DNA from: an uncultured Agathobacter sp.
GTDB taxonomy: Bacteria; Bacillota; Clostridia; Lachnospirales; Lachnospiraceae
Assembly (NCBI GenBank): GCA_910587655.1
Contig: CAJUND010000019.1
Location: 1-59,749, forward strand
Direction: 5' to 3'
Length of the DNA stretch: 59,749 nucleotides
The notes under the pieces are model-generated. The model ran no database searches. It saw only the letters and a program-made list of their open reading frames with translations, and was not told the origin of the DNA. Below, in pieces: positions 51,063-59,651 of this stretch; position 1 is the stretch's first letter, and each line of letters starts with the position of its first letter. Position numbers and translations under genes: made by a program.

Positions 51063-52904
51063 ATGACATCAAAAGAAAATATTCGCAATATAGCCATCAT
51101 TGCACATGTCGATCACGGCAAAACAACCCTCGTGGATGAACTTTTAAAACAAAGCGGCGTATTCCGCGAAAACCAGGAGGTCAGGGAACGCGTTATGGAC
51201 TCCGGCGACATCGAGCGCGAACGCGGAATTACCATCCTTTCCAAAAATACCGCTGTTTTTTATAAGGACATAAAAATCAATATTATCGACACGCCGGGAC
51301 ATGCCGATTTCGGCGGCGAAGTCGAACGTGTACTGAAAATGGTAAACGGCGTCGTACTTGTTGTGGACGCATTTGAAGGCACCATGCCGCAGACCAAGTT
51401 TGTTCTGATGAAGGCGCTTGCACTGAACCTGCCGGTCATTGTCTGCATCAACAAAATCGACCGTCCGGAGGCAAGGCCCGCTGCTGTCATTGATGAGGTT
51501 CTTGAGCTTTTTATGGATCTGGACGCTTCCGACGAACAGCTTGACTGCCCGTTTGTCTATGCAAGCGCGCGCGACGGATATGCCATGCTGGAGCTGGATG
51601 ATGATAAAAAGGATATGACCCCTCTTTTCGAGACAATCATTAACTATATTCCGGCGCCGGACGGGGATGAAAATGCCGGTACCCAGGTATTAATCAGTAC
51701 GATTGATTACAATGAATACGTCGGCAGAATCGGTATCGGAAAGGTGGACAACGGTTCCCTTAAGGTCAACCAGGAGGCAGTTGTGGTAAACCACCATAAC
51801 CCGGACAAGCTGGAAAAGGTAAAAATCAGCCGCCTGTATGAATTTGAAGGCTTAAACAAAGTTGATGTTACCGAGGCAAATACCGGAGCGATTGTTGCCA
51901 TTTCCGGCATCGCGGACATCCATATCGGGGATACCATCTGCTCCCCGGACAATCCGTCTGCGATTCCGTTCCAGAAGATTTCGGAGCCGACAATCTCCAT
52001 GAATTTTATTGTCAACGACAGTCCGCTCGCCGGACAGGAAGGAAAGTTTGTAACCTCCCGCCATATCCGCGACCGTCTGTTCCGTGAACTGAACACCGAT
52101 GTTTCCCTCCGTATTGAGGAAACGGACAGCGCAGACAGCTTAAAGGTATCCGGCCGCGGGGAACTGCATTTATCCGTGCTCATCGAAAATATGCGCCGCG
52201 AAGGCTATGAATTTGCTGTCAGCAAGGCGGAGGTTTTATACCAGACGGATGAAAACGGAAAGACGCTTGAACCGATGGAAATTGCCTATGTGGACATTCC
52301 GGATGAATTTTCCGGCGCCGTTATTTCCAAATTACAGCAGCGCAGGGGCGAGCTTTTAAATATGGGTTCGATTGCCGGAGGATACACAAGACTGGAATTT
52401 AAGATTCCGTCCCGCGGACTGATTGGCTACCGCGGGGAATTTATGACGGATACCAAAGGAAACGGTATCATAAATACGATTTTTGACGGATACGAGCCGT
52501 TCCGCGGGGAAATTGCCTACCGCTCCACCGGCTCCCTGATTGCTTTTGAATCCGGGGAATCCGTTGCCTACGGACTGTTCTCTGCCCAGGAACGCGGTAC
52601 GCTCTTTATCGGCGCCGGGGAGAAAGTATATTCCGGCATGGTAATCGGACAGAGTTCCCGCGCCGAGGATATTGAACTGAATGTATGCAAGAAGAAACAC
52701 CTGACAAATACGCGTTCATCTTCTGCAGATGAAGCGCTTACCCTCGTTCCTCCAAAGATTTTAAGTCTGGAACAGGCACTGGATTTTATTGATACGGACG
52801 AGCTGCTTGAGGTTACTCCGGAAAGCTTAAGAATCCGCAAACGCATTCTGGATCCGACCATGCGGAAAAGGGCGGCGAATGCGAAAAAGAATGCACAAAA
52901 ATAA
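51063..52904 (+). CDS. typA: Translational GTPase TypA/BipA
   Basis: This is a 613-residue ribosome-associated GTPase of the EF-G-like family. G1 is IAHVDHGKTTLVDELL, G2 RERGITI, G3 DTPGHADFGGEVER, G4 NKIDRPEA and G5 SARDG. The C-terminal BipA-specific part follows (for example RGLIGYRGEFMTDTKGNGI). It helps 50S assembly and translation under stress. The ATG at 51063 has GAAGG upstream. It diverges from the SSB-like gene and is preceded by a hairpin-rich leader. Confidence 0.96.
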   Translation: MTSKENIRNIAIIAHVDHGKTTLVDELLKQSGVFRENQEVRERVMDSGDIERERGITILSKNTAVFYKDIKINIIDTPGHADFGGEVERVLKMVNGVVLVVDAFEGTMPQTKFVLMKALALNLPVIVCINKIDRPEARPAAVIDEVLELFMDLDASDEQLDCPFVYASARDGYAMLELDDDKKDMTPLFETIINYIPAPDGDENAGTQVLISTIDYNEYVGRIGIGKVDNGSLKVNQEAVVVNHHNPDKLEKVKISRLYEFEGLNKVDVTEANTGAIVAISGIADIHIGDTICSPDNPSAIPFQKISEPTISMNFIVNDSPLAGQEGKFVTSRHIRDRLFRELNTDVSLRIEETDSADSLKVSGRGELHLSVLIENMRREGYEFAVSKAEVLYQTDENGKTLEPMEIAYVDIPDEFSGAVISKLQQRRGELLNMGSIAGGYTRLEFKIPSRGLIGYRGEFMTDTKGNGIINTIFDGYEPFRGEIAYRSTGSLIAFESGESVAYGLFSAQERGTLFIGAGEKVYSGMVIGQSSRAEDIELNVCKKKHLTNTRSSSADEALTLVPPKILSLEQALDFIDTDELLEVTPESLRIRKRILDPTMRKRAANAKKNAQK

Positions 52905-52991
52905 TCTCCCTGCATACAGTTGGTTTTTACAGTGTTCTGCCATTCACACCATATAACTACTATCCGCGCCGGATTTTAAATTTTCGCACCG

Positions 52992-53051
52992 GAAACTGCT
53001 ATAATACAAGAGTGTTGTAACACAAATAAGAAAAGAAAAGGAGATTTTATT
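52992..53051 (+). promoter_or_regulatory. Extended -10 promoter of the Ig-like protein gene
   Basis: TGCTATAAT (53000-53005 for TATAAT) gives an extended -10 element. AAAAGGAG stands about ten bases before the ATG at 53052. Confidence 0.5.
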
Positions 53052-53680
53052 ATGGAAAAAACAAAAACAACACTTTTGAAGCGGCTGACCACTCTCATGG
53101 TGGTATTTGCCATGGTATTTACCACAGTAATCTCTGCGGTACCGGTAAAAGCAGCAAAAACGGAGCTGTATGTTGTGAGCTCTGTGACCCTGAAAAAGGG
53201 CGAAAAGTTCCAGCTTGATGTCTACAGCACCAAAAAATCAGCGCAAATAAGATTACTTACAAATCCAGCAAAAAATCTGTTGCAACTGTAAGCAAAAAAG
53301 GCGTTGTAACCGCAAAGAAAAAGGGAACTGCGACCATCACCACGACCGTTAAGATTGGCAACAACACCTATCAGGCAAAGACCAAAATCAGGGTTAAGGC
53401 AAAAACAACCTATGCCGATACTCTTGCAAACGGCATCGAAGCAGTAAATGATGCTTACGCGTATATTGTTGCCCTTGCTGTGTTAAACGGCTGGGATGAA
53501 GATGAAACCTTCGTAGAATGGGTAGAAAACTGTACCGAAGTGATTGCAGCTGCAAATGAAATGGCAAAAAACCCGGGCGATTATACCGAGAAAGACTTTA
53601 AAGCAATGCTTGAACTTCTTGAAGCCATATTAGACGACATGGAAACCCTGGAACCAATTATATCAGAACCAAATGCATAA
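53052..53680 (+). pseudogene. Secreted Ig-like (BIG2) protein, frameshifted at an A6 tract
   Basis: Two reading frames make one protein. The first has a signal peptide (residues 1-34, ending VKAA) and the start of a BIG2 domain. The second, reached by a -1 shift near the AAAAAA at 53232-53237, continues the domain (ITYKSSKKSVATVSKKGVVTAKKKGTATIT), then a helical tail ending IISEPNA at 53680. One more A in the tract would restore a single frame of about 209 residues. It could be a real inactivating shift, a phase-variable tract, slippage or a sequence error. The domain is common in surface proteins; no anchor motif is seen. Confidence 0.7.
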
Positions 53681-53692
53681 GCAACATAATAA

Positions 53693-53716
53693 CCCCCCGC
53701 ATGCATCTGCGGGGGG
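53693..53716. terminator. GC-rich hairpin after the Ig-like gene
   Basis: CCCCCCGC and GCGGGGGG form a strong 8-bp stem, but the following bases (ATTACTGG) are not T-rich. It lies between two convergent genes and could stop transcription from either side. Confidence 0.55.
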
Positions 53717-53727
53717 ATTACTGGCTT

Positions 53728-54312
53728 CTATTCTCCTAAGAGAGCGACCGCCGTACCCATATAGGTAATGGTATCATCATTCGTTAAATACTGCCCTTCA
53801 TAAGGATCTCCATTCGCATCAAAGATATAAACCTCATTTCCTGCTTCGCCAAAACCAATCGTGAAATCCTGGTCCGTGTACACATCTGTTCCGTTCATCA
53901 GCGACCATGTAATTCCATCCTCATCTGTTTCGGTTTCTCCTGTATATGTACCGCAGATAACATCCCCTTCTCCTTCTGGTGGGAATACGAAAAGGGAAGC
54001 CATCGGCGTATCATCCGGCGCTGTAAACATGGAAAATACAAGTTCTGTTCCATCGTCTTTTACCGCATAAACGCCTGCCTGAATCATGTCTGAAGTAACA
54101 TCCAGAAGGGTAAATGCATCTGTCTCGGTACCTTCCCCTTCCGTACCTTCTGCCTGCTGCGTCTGGGTTTCCTTCTCAACGGTCTGGGTTTCCTTCTTCT
54201 CAGTCTGGGTTTCCTTCTTTGGCTCCTGCCCGGATTCGGACTTTTCACCGCACGCTGCAAGCGATACCACCATCAAAGCTGCCATCAGAGCTGCTACAAG
54301 TTTTCTTTTCAT
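53728..54312 (-). CDS. Lipoprotein with a Lys-Glu-Thr-Gln-Thr repeat linker
   Basis: This is a 194-residue lipoprotein. The signal has a lipobox SLAAC, so the mature protein starts at Cys21. A linker of repeated KETQT units follows (about residues 30-50; four copies of ETQT), then a compact domain of about 130 residues (TLLDVTSDMIQAGVY to MGTAVALLGE) with acidic loops that I do not recognise. A frame reading back to 54483 is not coding. The start at 54312 has GGAGAAAG upstream. A promoter with TTCAAA and TATAAT, 17 bases apart, lies at 54441-54413. The role is unknown. Confidence 0.75.
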   Translation of the reverse strand: MKRKLVAALMAALMVVSLAACGEKSESGQEPKKETQTEKKETQTVEKETQTQQAEGTEGEGTETDAFTLLDVTSDMIQAGVYAVKDDGTELVFSMFTAPDDTPMASLFVFPPEGEGDVICGTYTGETETDEDGITWSLMNGTDVYTDQDFTIGFGEAGNEVYIFDANGDPYEGQYLTNDDTITYMGTAVALLGE

Positions 54313-54412
54313 TTTCAATCTTTCTCCTTCCGTTTGCCAGCCTGCCGCTTCCTGCATTCCACAGCTGCAGGAGGCTGCAGACCAGCTGACAAGTTTATTT
54401 TGTAACATCTCT

Positions 54413-54441
54413 ATTATATCTGTTTTTTTCCGGATTTTGAA
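54413..54441 (-). promoter_or_regulatory. Promoter of the lipoprotein gene
   Basis: TTCAAA (54441-54436) and TATAAT (54418-54413) on the minus strand are 17 bases apart. The leader is about 95 bases long. Confidence 0.55.
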
Positions 54442-54501
54442 AAATGAGAATGAATGGTAAATATATGGTGCGAATGGTAACACTTACTTACACGTTTTAT
54501 T

Positions 54502-55752
54502 TTACAAAAACAGATGGCTGTATTTCCCATACAGCATTGCCGGAACATATGCCTGGATGGCGATACCCTCCGGGACATACTCTTCTTTTACCAGTTCACC
54601 GGACTGCCGGATCTGCTGGATGATTCCTGCTTCTGCATAAGGGATGACATGTTCAATATAGATTTTGTCATCCCGCAGAATTTCCTGCAGAAGGGCTTTT
54701 ACTTCTTCCAGTCCGCAGTCAAATGCCGCAGAGATAAACAGGGTATGGTCTGCCCTGAAATCCTGCAGGGGTTCTTCTTCTGTCCTCTGGTCCATCTTAT
54801 TAAACAATGTGATTATTTTTTTGTCTTTTACACCAAGGCGGCCAAGCGTTTCATATACGATATGCATCTGCTTGTCCATCTGCGGGTTTGATGCATCTAC
54901 CACATGAAAGATATAATCTGCATATCTGGCTTCCTCCAGCGTACTTTTGAATGCTTCCACCAGATGGTGCGGAAGTTTTCTGATAAAGCCCACGGTATCG
55001 GTCAGAAGCACCTGCTGGTCTTTTTCCAGCGTCAGAAGGCGCGTGGTTGGGTCAAGCGTTGCAAAAAGTTTATCTTCCTCCAGCACCCGGGCATCTGTCA
55101 GATGGTTTAAAAGCGTGGATTTTCCGGCGTTGGTATAACCGACAATTGCAACCACCGGAACTTTATTCTTTTCACGTCTGGAACGGTTCACTTCGCGGTG
55201 TCTGACCACCTCTTTTAATTCGCTGTTCAGCTGCGCAATCCTGTCGTTAATCAGCCGTCTGTCAATTTCCAGTTTTTTCTCACCCGGTCCGCGTGTTCCG
55301 ATTCCGCCCCCAAGCCTTGACATGGAAGTACCCAGTCCGGTCAGACGGCTTCTGCGGTATTTTAACTGCGCCAGCTCCACCTGGATTTTCCCTTCGCTGG
55401 TCGTCGCGCGTGAGGCAAAAATATCGAGGATTACCAGTGTGCGGTCCATGACTTTAACAGAAAGCTCAAGTTCAAGGTTTTTCATCTGTACCGGGCTCAG
55501 TTCGTCGTCGCACACAATTCCGGTTGCTTCATGAATCTCAATTAACTGTGCGATTTCATCAACCTTTCCGGTTCCCACATAGGTACGCGTGTGAACGGCT
55601 TCACGCTTCTGCACAAGTACCGATGCCACGGTGGCCCCGGCTGTTTTTACCAGTTCTGCAAGCTCCTGGACGGAATCCTCGGTGTCGTCCCCTTCCTGCT
55701 CGCTGACCGCAACCAGTATCACTTTTTCTTTGATCTGTTCCACTTCATGCAT
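54502..55752 (-). CDS. hflX: Ribosome-associated GTPase HflX
   Basis: This is a 416-residue GTPase. The N-terminal HflX domain includes DELSPVQMKNLE and RTLVILDIFASRA, then the glycine-rich GGGIGTRGPGEKKLE. The G domain has VGYTNAGKSTLLN (G1), DTVGFIRKLPHHLVEAF (G3) and NKMD (G4). It splits stalled 70S ribosomes under heat or antibiotic stress. It overlaps the upstream TPR lipoprotein gene by one base (TAATG), so translation is coupled. Confidence 0.96.
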   Translation of the reverse strand: MHEVEQIKEKVILVAVSEQEGDDTEDSVQELAELVKTAGATVASVLVQKREAVHTRTYVGTGKVDEIAQLIEIHEATGIVCDDELSPVQMKNLELELSVKVMDRTLVILDIFASRATTSEGKIQVELAQLKYRRSRLTGLGTSMSRLGGGIGTRGPGEKKLEIDRRLINDRIAQLNSELKEVVRHREVNRSRREKNKVPVVAIVGYTNAGKSTLLNHLTDARVLEEDKLFATLDPTTRLLTLEKDQQVLLTDTVGFIRKLPHHLVEAFKSTLEEARYADYIFHVVDASNPQMDKQMHIVYETLGRLGVKDKKIITLFNKMDQRTEEEPLQDFRADHTLFISAAFDCGLEEVKALLQEILRDDKIYIEHVIPYAEAGIIQQIRQSGELVKEEYVPEGIAIQAYVPAMLYGKYSHLFL

Positions 55753-56714
55753 TATCTCGTCTCCAAAAATATGCTTTCCCGCTGCGCTTCCTCATCCGAA
55801 GGATACTGGGAAAGGTACTCCTTTAACAGTTTTCTTGCTGTCTTAAATTTTCCGCGGTATTCATAGGCGGCAATGGTACTCTTTAACAGATTCTGGTGGT
55901 TCGGCACTTCTTTAAGCCCCAGGCCCGCCTCAAAATAGGTAACGGCGTCCTTATAATTTTCATTTTCCATTTCTTTCATACCAAGGTCATAAAGGTCGTA
56001 TGAGGTTGCCGCCCCGCTGTCAATATACTCCTGAATACATTCGTCGGCTTTTTCTTTTTCACCGGCGTTCTCGTATGCAAGTCCAAGGTAGTAAGCGGCA
56101 AGGGGTTCTTTTTCCTCCTTTGCCTTTGTCAGGTATTCCACCGCTGCATTCATATCCCCCAGAAGATAACTGATTCTCCCTTTATACAGCTGGTCCTCAG
56201 CTTTTTTTCCTTTGATTTCCATTGCCCCGTTCAGGTATTTCTGTCCCAGCGGTTCCATTTCATGCTGGCTTAAGGACTCGTAAACTGCGATATAAAGTTC
56301 ATAATTTTCCCCGTCCTCTTCAATTGCTTTTTTGTAATCGGCAAGCCCTTTTTCCGGCTGCCCCATATCAAAATAAAGCTGTCCGCGCAGATAGTATGCC
56401 CCTGCGTTCTGATTATAATTTATCACGGCGTCATAAGTTTCCAGCGCTCCGGAAACATCGCCGCTGTATACCTGTGCCTTTGCCTTGTAAAGGCAGATAT
56501 CAATTTCTTTTTCACCAACTTTTCCAAGGGACTGGTTTAACGCGTTCTGAAATGATTTGACTGCGTTATCATAATCCCCTTTTTCCATACAGTTAATACC
56601 ATACTGTCTGTAGGCATCCTGTTCTTTTTCATCTGTCTTTGTACATGCACCAAATGACAGTACGGCAAGCACTGCAGCTGCCGCCATTTTATATATCCGC
56701 CGGTGTTTTCTCAT
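55752..56714 (-). CDS. Tetratricopeptide-repeat lipoprotein
   Basis: This is a 320-residue lipoprotein with a lipobox LSFGAC near residue 24. The rest is about eight TPR units, for example GINCMEKGDYDNAVKSFQNAL, AGAYYLRGQLYFDMGQPEKGL and DLGMKEMENENYKDAVTYFEAGL. TPRs mediate protein contacts; it would sit on the outer face of the membrane. It shares a promoter and transcript with hflX. The function is unknown. Confidence 0.85.
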   Translation of the reverse strand: MRKHRRIYKMAAAAVLAVLSFGACTKTDEKEQDAYRQYGINCMEKGDYDNAVKSFQNALNQSLGKVGEKEIDICLYKAKAQVYSGDVSGALETYDAVINYNQNAGAYYLRGQLYFDMGQPEKGLADYKKAIEEDGENYELYIAVYESLSQHEMEPLGQKYLNGAMEIKGKKAEDQLYKGRISYLLGDMNAAVEYLTKAKEEKEPLAAYYLGLAYENAGEKEKADECIQEYIDSGAATSYDLYDLGMKEMENENYKDAVTYFEAGLGLKEVPNHQNLLKSTIAAYEYRGKFKTARKLLKEYLSQYPSDEEAQRESIFLETR

Positions 56715-56772
56715 ATGTCTGCTCCATTTCTGTGTATTCTGCTGCTTCCATGAAAAAATTCTGGTACAGTCT

Positions 56773-56801
56773 ATTATAAGCCAATTGTTTCAGGATTACA
56801 A
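56773..56801 (-). promoter_or_regulatory. Promoter of the TPR lipoprotein-hflX operon
   Basis: TTGTAA (56801-56796) and TATAAT (56778-56773) on the minus strand are exactly 17 bases apart. This is a near-consensus promoter about 60 bases before the start. Confidence 0.7.
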
Positions 56802-56856
56802 TGTGAAATGATATACGACTCATGTTCCGAAATGGTATTTCCGGGAAATTATGCAA

Positions 56857-56882
56857 TAAAATAACCGCATTTCTGCGGTTAC
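56857..56882 (-). terminator. Terminator of the DUF4190 gene
   Basis: On the minus strand TAACCGCA and TGCGGTTA (56881-56862) form an 8-bp stem, followed by TTTTATTG. Confidence 0.75.
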
Positions 56883-56910
56883 TTGTTACATTATTCAGAT
56901 AGGGCACCAA

Positions 56911-57363
56911 TTAATATGTAAACCCTTTCATTGCCATCATGGCGCCTAATACAGAATTACCGATTGTCAGAAGCAGACAGATGGAAGAACAGATGATTCC
57001 GGCAATTGCCATTCCCATTCCGCCCTTCTTTATGCCGGAAATCCCCATAATCAGACCGACAATGGTAACCGGATAACCAAACAAAGGAATCAGCCACGCA
57101 ATAAATCCGCAGATTCCAAGAACCATGGATGCAATGGACTGTCCTTTGCGTTCCTGCGGAGCCATCTGCATATTGTATCCGTACTGCTGTCCGTATCCGT
57201 TTGCCTGCGGCTGTGCGCCGTAGTTATTCATCTGCTGGCTGCCGTAGCCATTCTGCGGCTGTGCGCCGTAGTTATAATTACCTGCCGTCTGCTGTCCGGA
57301 ATGATCTGCTGGCTGTCCGTTTGGCTGGCTGGAATTTGGATCATAATTATTGTAGTTATCCAT
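56911..57363 (-). CDS. DUF4190-type membrane protein with an Asn/Gln/Gly-rich N-terminus
   Basis: This is a 150-residue protein. Residues 1-65 are a low-complexity, Tyr/Asn/Gln/Gly-rich tail with repeated YGAQPQ and NGYG units. Residues 70-150 hold two membrane helices (SMVLGICGFIAWLIPLFGYPVTIVGLIMGI and MGMAIAGIICSSICLLLTIGNSV) in the DUF4190 arrangement. The start at 57363 has GGAGGAAAAG upstream; a frame back to 57456 is not supported. A terminator follows. The function is unknown. Confidence 0.75.
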   Translation of the reverse strand: MDNYNNYDPNSSQPNGQPADHSGQQTAGNYNYGAQPQNGYGSQQMNNYGAQPQANGYGQQYGYNMQMAPQERKGQSIASMVLGICGFIAWLIPLFGYPVTIVGLIMGISGIKKGGMGMAIAGIICSSICLLLTIGNSVLGAMMAMKGFTY

Positions 57364-57509
57364 AACTTTTCCTCCATAAATAGCGTTTGTCCCCGGCTTT
57401 CGTATAACAGCCGGATGTGTCTTTATAACTATATCATCATTAATATGTATTTGCAAGAATTCTTTATTTTTTTATATGCTGTTTTTATATGTCACATCCC
57501 ATCTCCGTA

Positions 57510-57562
57510 CAGATAAAATCTGAAAAAAGCACACAAATTAACACCGGTACAGATTTTATCTG
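57510..57562. promoter_or_regulatory. Paired inverted operators before the XRE-type regulator
   Basis: CAGATAAAATCTG (57510-57522) and CAGATTTTATCTG (57550-57562) are near-palindromes, mirror images of each other. Their centres are 40 bases apart, about four DNA turns. They lie between the divergent DUF4190 gene and the regulator and probably bind it (inference). Confidence 0.6.
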
Positions 57563-57624
57563 TATCAAATTGTTAATCTAACATAATGGTGTTGCTAAAA
57601 TAATTAGAACGGAGGGCAGTATAT

Positions 57625-57954
57625 ATGGAAAACCGATTTTCAGAAATGGGACGAAGAATCAAAATACGCCGAAAGGAACTTGGTCTGACGCAGGAAAAGC
57701 TTGCAGAAAATCTCGGCGTATCACCAAACCATCTTTCCGGTGTGGAAACCGGAACACAGAATCCCAGTATCGGTTTCTTTGCGGATATCTGTGACTCCCT
57801 GGGGGTTACCCCGGATTACCTTCTGCTCGGAAGCCTGCATACGGACAGTGTGCCGGAGGATATTGCAGACAGCCTGAGACTGTGCAGCAGGGAAGACCTT
57901 TTTCTTATTAAAAAAATTGTTAATGTATTTGTGGAAAAGAACCGGTCTGAATAG
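57625..57954 (+). CDS. XRE-family (Cro/CI-type) transcriptional regulator
   Basis: This is a 109-residue protein with an N-terminal helix-turn-helix: IKIRRKELGLTQEKLAENLGVSPNHLSGVETG. The next 40 residues complete the domain (NPSIGFFADICDSLGVTPDYLLLG). The tail is short and charged, with no peptidase or sensor domain. AACGGAGGG stands ahead of the ATG. Two operator-like palindromes are 65-115 bases upstream, so it may regulate itself and the divergent gene. Confidence 0.9.
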   Translation: MENRFSEMGRRIKIRRKELGLTQEKLAENLGVSPNHLSGVETGTQNPSIGFFADICDSLGVTPDYLLLGSLHTDSVPEDIADSLRLCSREDLFLIKKIVNVFVEKNRSE

Positions 57955-57986
57955 AAACTGGTTTTCAGCCCCGGTTCCATGAACGG

Positions 57987-58898
57987 TCAGAATTTCAGTC
58001 CGTAAGACCGTAAGGTTTCCTGGTTTGCCCTCCTTCTCCTCCCAAGTTCCGCAACCGCCTTTTTGTATATTTCAGGCTCGGCGTATATCTCGTCCCTCTG
58101 TGCCACAATGTCAAGCCTGCGGTTTTCATGTTCATGCAGCAGCTCCATGCAGGAATTGCGCGACCTTTCCCTTCCGCTTCTTTCCATGTCCCTTTCAGCC
58201 AGCTTCAGCGCCAGTCTTCTGTAATCATCACGGCTTTTCGTCTGTACCAGCAGAAGCCCGTCCTCGTACGGTGTCTTCCCAAACGGCACCCGGGCATTCT
58301 CATACCCCGGCGCCAGCGGCTCGATGGAATCCAGGCTCCACAGATATTCCACGCATGTCCGGGGATTTGCCGCGGCATCCAGTACCGGCAGCATAATCTT
58401 TTCCGTTTCCCCCAGCGCCTGTTCCAGCTTTTTGTCCAGGTCCCAGGCATCGTTTTCCCGGTATGAAAATGACACCAGCCTGGCATGGTATCCCCTGTCA
58501 TAGGACGGGTGCGTTTTTTCATAGAATGCGCCAAGGTCCCTGAGCCAGAAATCGTTGCTCCGCGGGCTTTCTTCCAGGCTGACGGTCCCGCGGTACACGG
58601 TTGCCGCGGCTCCCAGCACGGAGAACTCCCGGTATCCCTTCCGGGTGCATTCCTCGTCCATGCATGCGACCACATGGAACACCTCATCCCCCGCCATTCT
58701 TGCCAGGTATGGGTACTCCCCCTGAACCGTTACAAAACCTTTTTTCTTTAATGCACTGCCGAACACCCTCCTGAATGCGGAATTTAAGGGCTGCGGCCTT
58801 CTGTTCCTCCGGATATTAAATACTGCTGTTTTCTGTACCTTTACCGCCATATGCCGTCCGGTGTTACGGACAGCCATTAAGGTATGGAACTTTCTCAT
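57987..58898 (-). CDS. Unassigned 303-residue protein
   Basis: I do not recognise this gene. The start MRKFHTLMAVRN at 58898 has AAGGAGGAG seven bases upstream, so it is expressed in this frame. There is no signal peptide or membrane helix. The first 40 residues are basic (KVQKTAVFNIRRNRRPQ). A segment FRRVFGSALKKKGFVTVQGEYPYLARM recalls DUF4304-type proteins, but the match is loose. The C-terminal 80 residues are basic and helical. It has two cysteine-bearing motifs (CMDEECTRKGY and RTCVEYLW). The gene converges on the XRE regulator. The length and good ribosome site argue that it is real. Confidence 0.6.
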   Translation of the reverse strand: MRKFHTLMAVRNTGRHMAVKVQKTAVFNIRRNRRPQPLNSAFRRVFGSALKKKGFVTVQGEYPYLARMAGDEVFHVVACMDEECTRKGYREFSVLGAAATVYRGTVSLEESPRSNDFWLRDLGAFYEKTHPSYDRGYHARLVSFSYRENDAWDLDKKLEQALGETEKIMLPVLDAAANPRTCVEYLWSLDSIEPLAPGYENARVPFGKTPYEDGLLLVQTKSRDDYRRLALKLAERDMERSGRERSRNSCMELLHEHENRRLDIVAQRDEIYAEPEIYKKAVAELGRRRRANQETLRSYGLKF

Positions 58899-58948
58899 CT
58901 GTAACTCCTCCTTCGTATCCATTATCCCCATAACCTAAAAATACCGTC

Positions 58949-58979
58949 CGTTACATTCCTTTGCAAGAAAAATGTAACG
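58949..58979. repeat. Inverted repeat upstream of the unassigned gene
   Basis: CGTTACATT (58949-58957) and AATGTAACG (58971-58979) form a perfect 9-bp inverted repeat with a 13-base spacer, about 50-80 bases before the gene on the minus strand. It could be an operator. Confidence 0.45.
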
Positions 58980-59395
58980 AGCGGTCGTTTTTTGTAATGA
59001 GTGGTATGGTTTTCTGGGTATTCCGGAATTACCTGATTATAACAAGCCTGCTGCAGTTACGAAAGTCATTTCATCAGGAAACCCTCCATATTCACTTAGC
59101 TCACTGTTATCCGTATAGCATGTGAAAATAAGTTTGTATTTTAGAAAATAATTGGCTCCTTTTTGGCAGGAATTAGGAAAGTCCAAAGTTCATAGACACA
59201 AGTTTTTTTACAGCCTCAATCCTGGTAACAGCCGGTTTCAAAAAACACACCACTGGCACTACTGCCGCTTCTGTCGGGACTGGCATATCCAGTACCGTCC
59301 CGGTGACACCGTATACTGAAAGTACAGCTGCCAGCTGTAACCTGTATCAGACATTTGCCCAGTGTTTTAATTATTCTTTCATCTTTTCTCTTTCT
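58980..59395. other. Gene-poor stretch
   Basis: About 415 bases hold no frame with a ribosome site that I would call a gene. One plus-strand frame near 59225-59330 is Thr/Ser-rich (GTTAASVGTG) and could be a relic of a surface-protein tail. No terminator was assigned. Confidence 0.4.
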
Positions 59396-59651
59396 TTAAT
59401 CTTCTTTATCATTCGAACTGCCGAAGGACAGATTACGTATCTCTTCACAGATTTTTTCCACTTCGGGAAACCTGCTGATGACAATTCCAGTATCATCTTC
59501 TTTCTCCAGAACCATCAGCTGCCTGTCTTCCCCGCTTCCATACACGCTGTAAATACAGTAATTCGGCACGTCACGCGCATCTTCATACCATGTTTTTTCC
59601 AGCTCAAAACCGTGTTAGTTTTCTTTTTCCCTTTCCAAATAAAACTCTCAT
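59396..59651 (-). pseudogene. Small gene with a frameshift at a T4 tract
   Basis: The ATG at 59651 (with AAGGAAGGG upstream) begins MRVLFGKGKRKLTRF and then hits a stop. One T fewer in the TTTT (plus-strand 59606-59609) would join it to FELEKTWYEDARDVPNY and on to SFGSSNDKED at 59396, about 84 residues in all. The protein would be acidic at the C-terminus and cytosolic. I do not know the family. A TATAAT box at 59706-59701 may drive it. It is a pseudogene, a slippage case or a sequence error. Confidence 0.5.

Noticed and set aside
54313..54483. Extension of the lipoprotein gene
   Set aside because: The signal peptide with lipobox begins at the ATG at 54312, and a promoter lies inside the extended frame.
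55752..56714. TPR lipoprotein as a polymorphic toxin or secretion component
   Set aside because: The protein is fully made of TPR units with a lipobox, with no toxin or secretion motif. Its coupling is to hflX.
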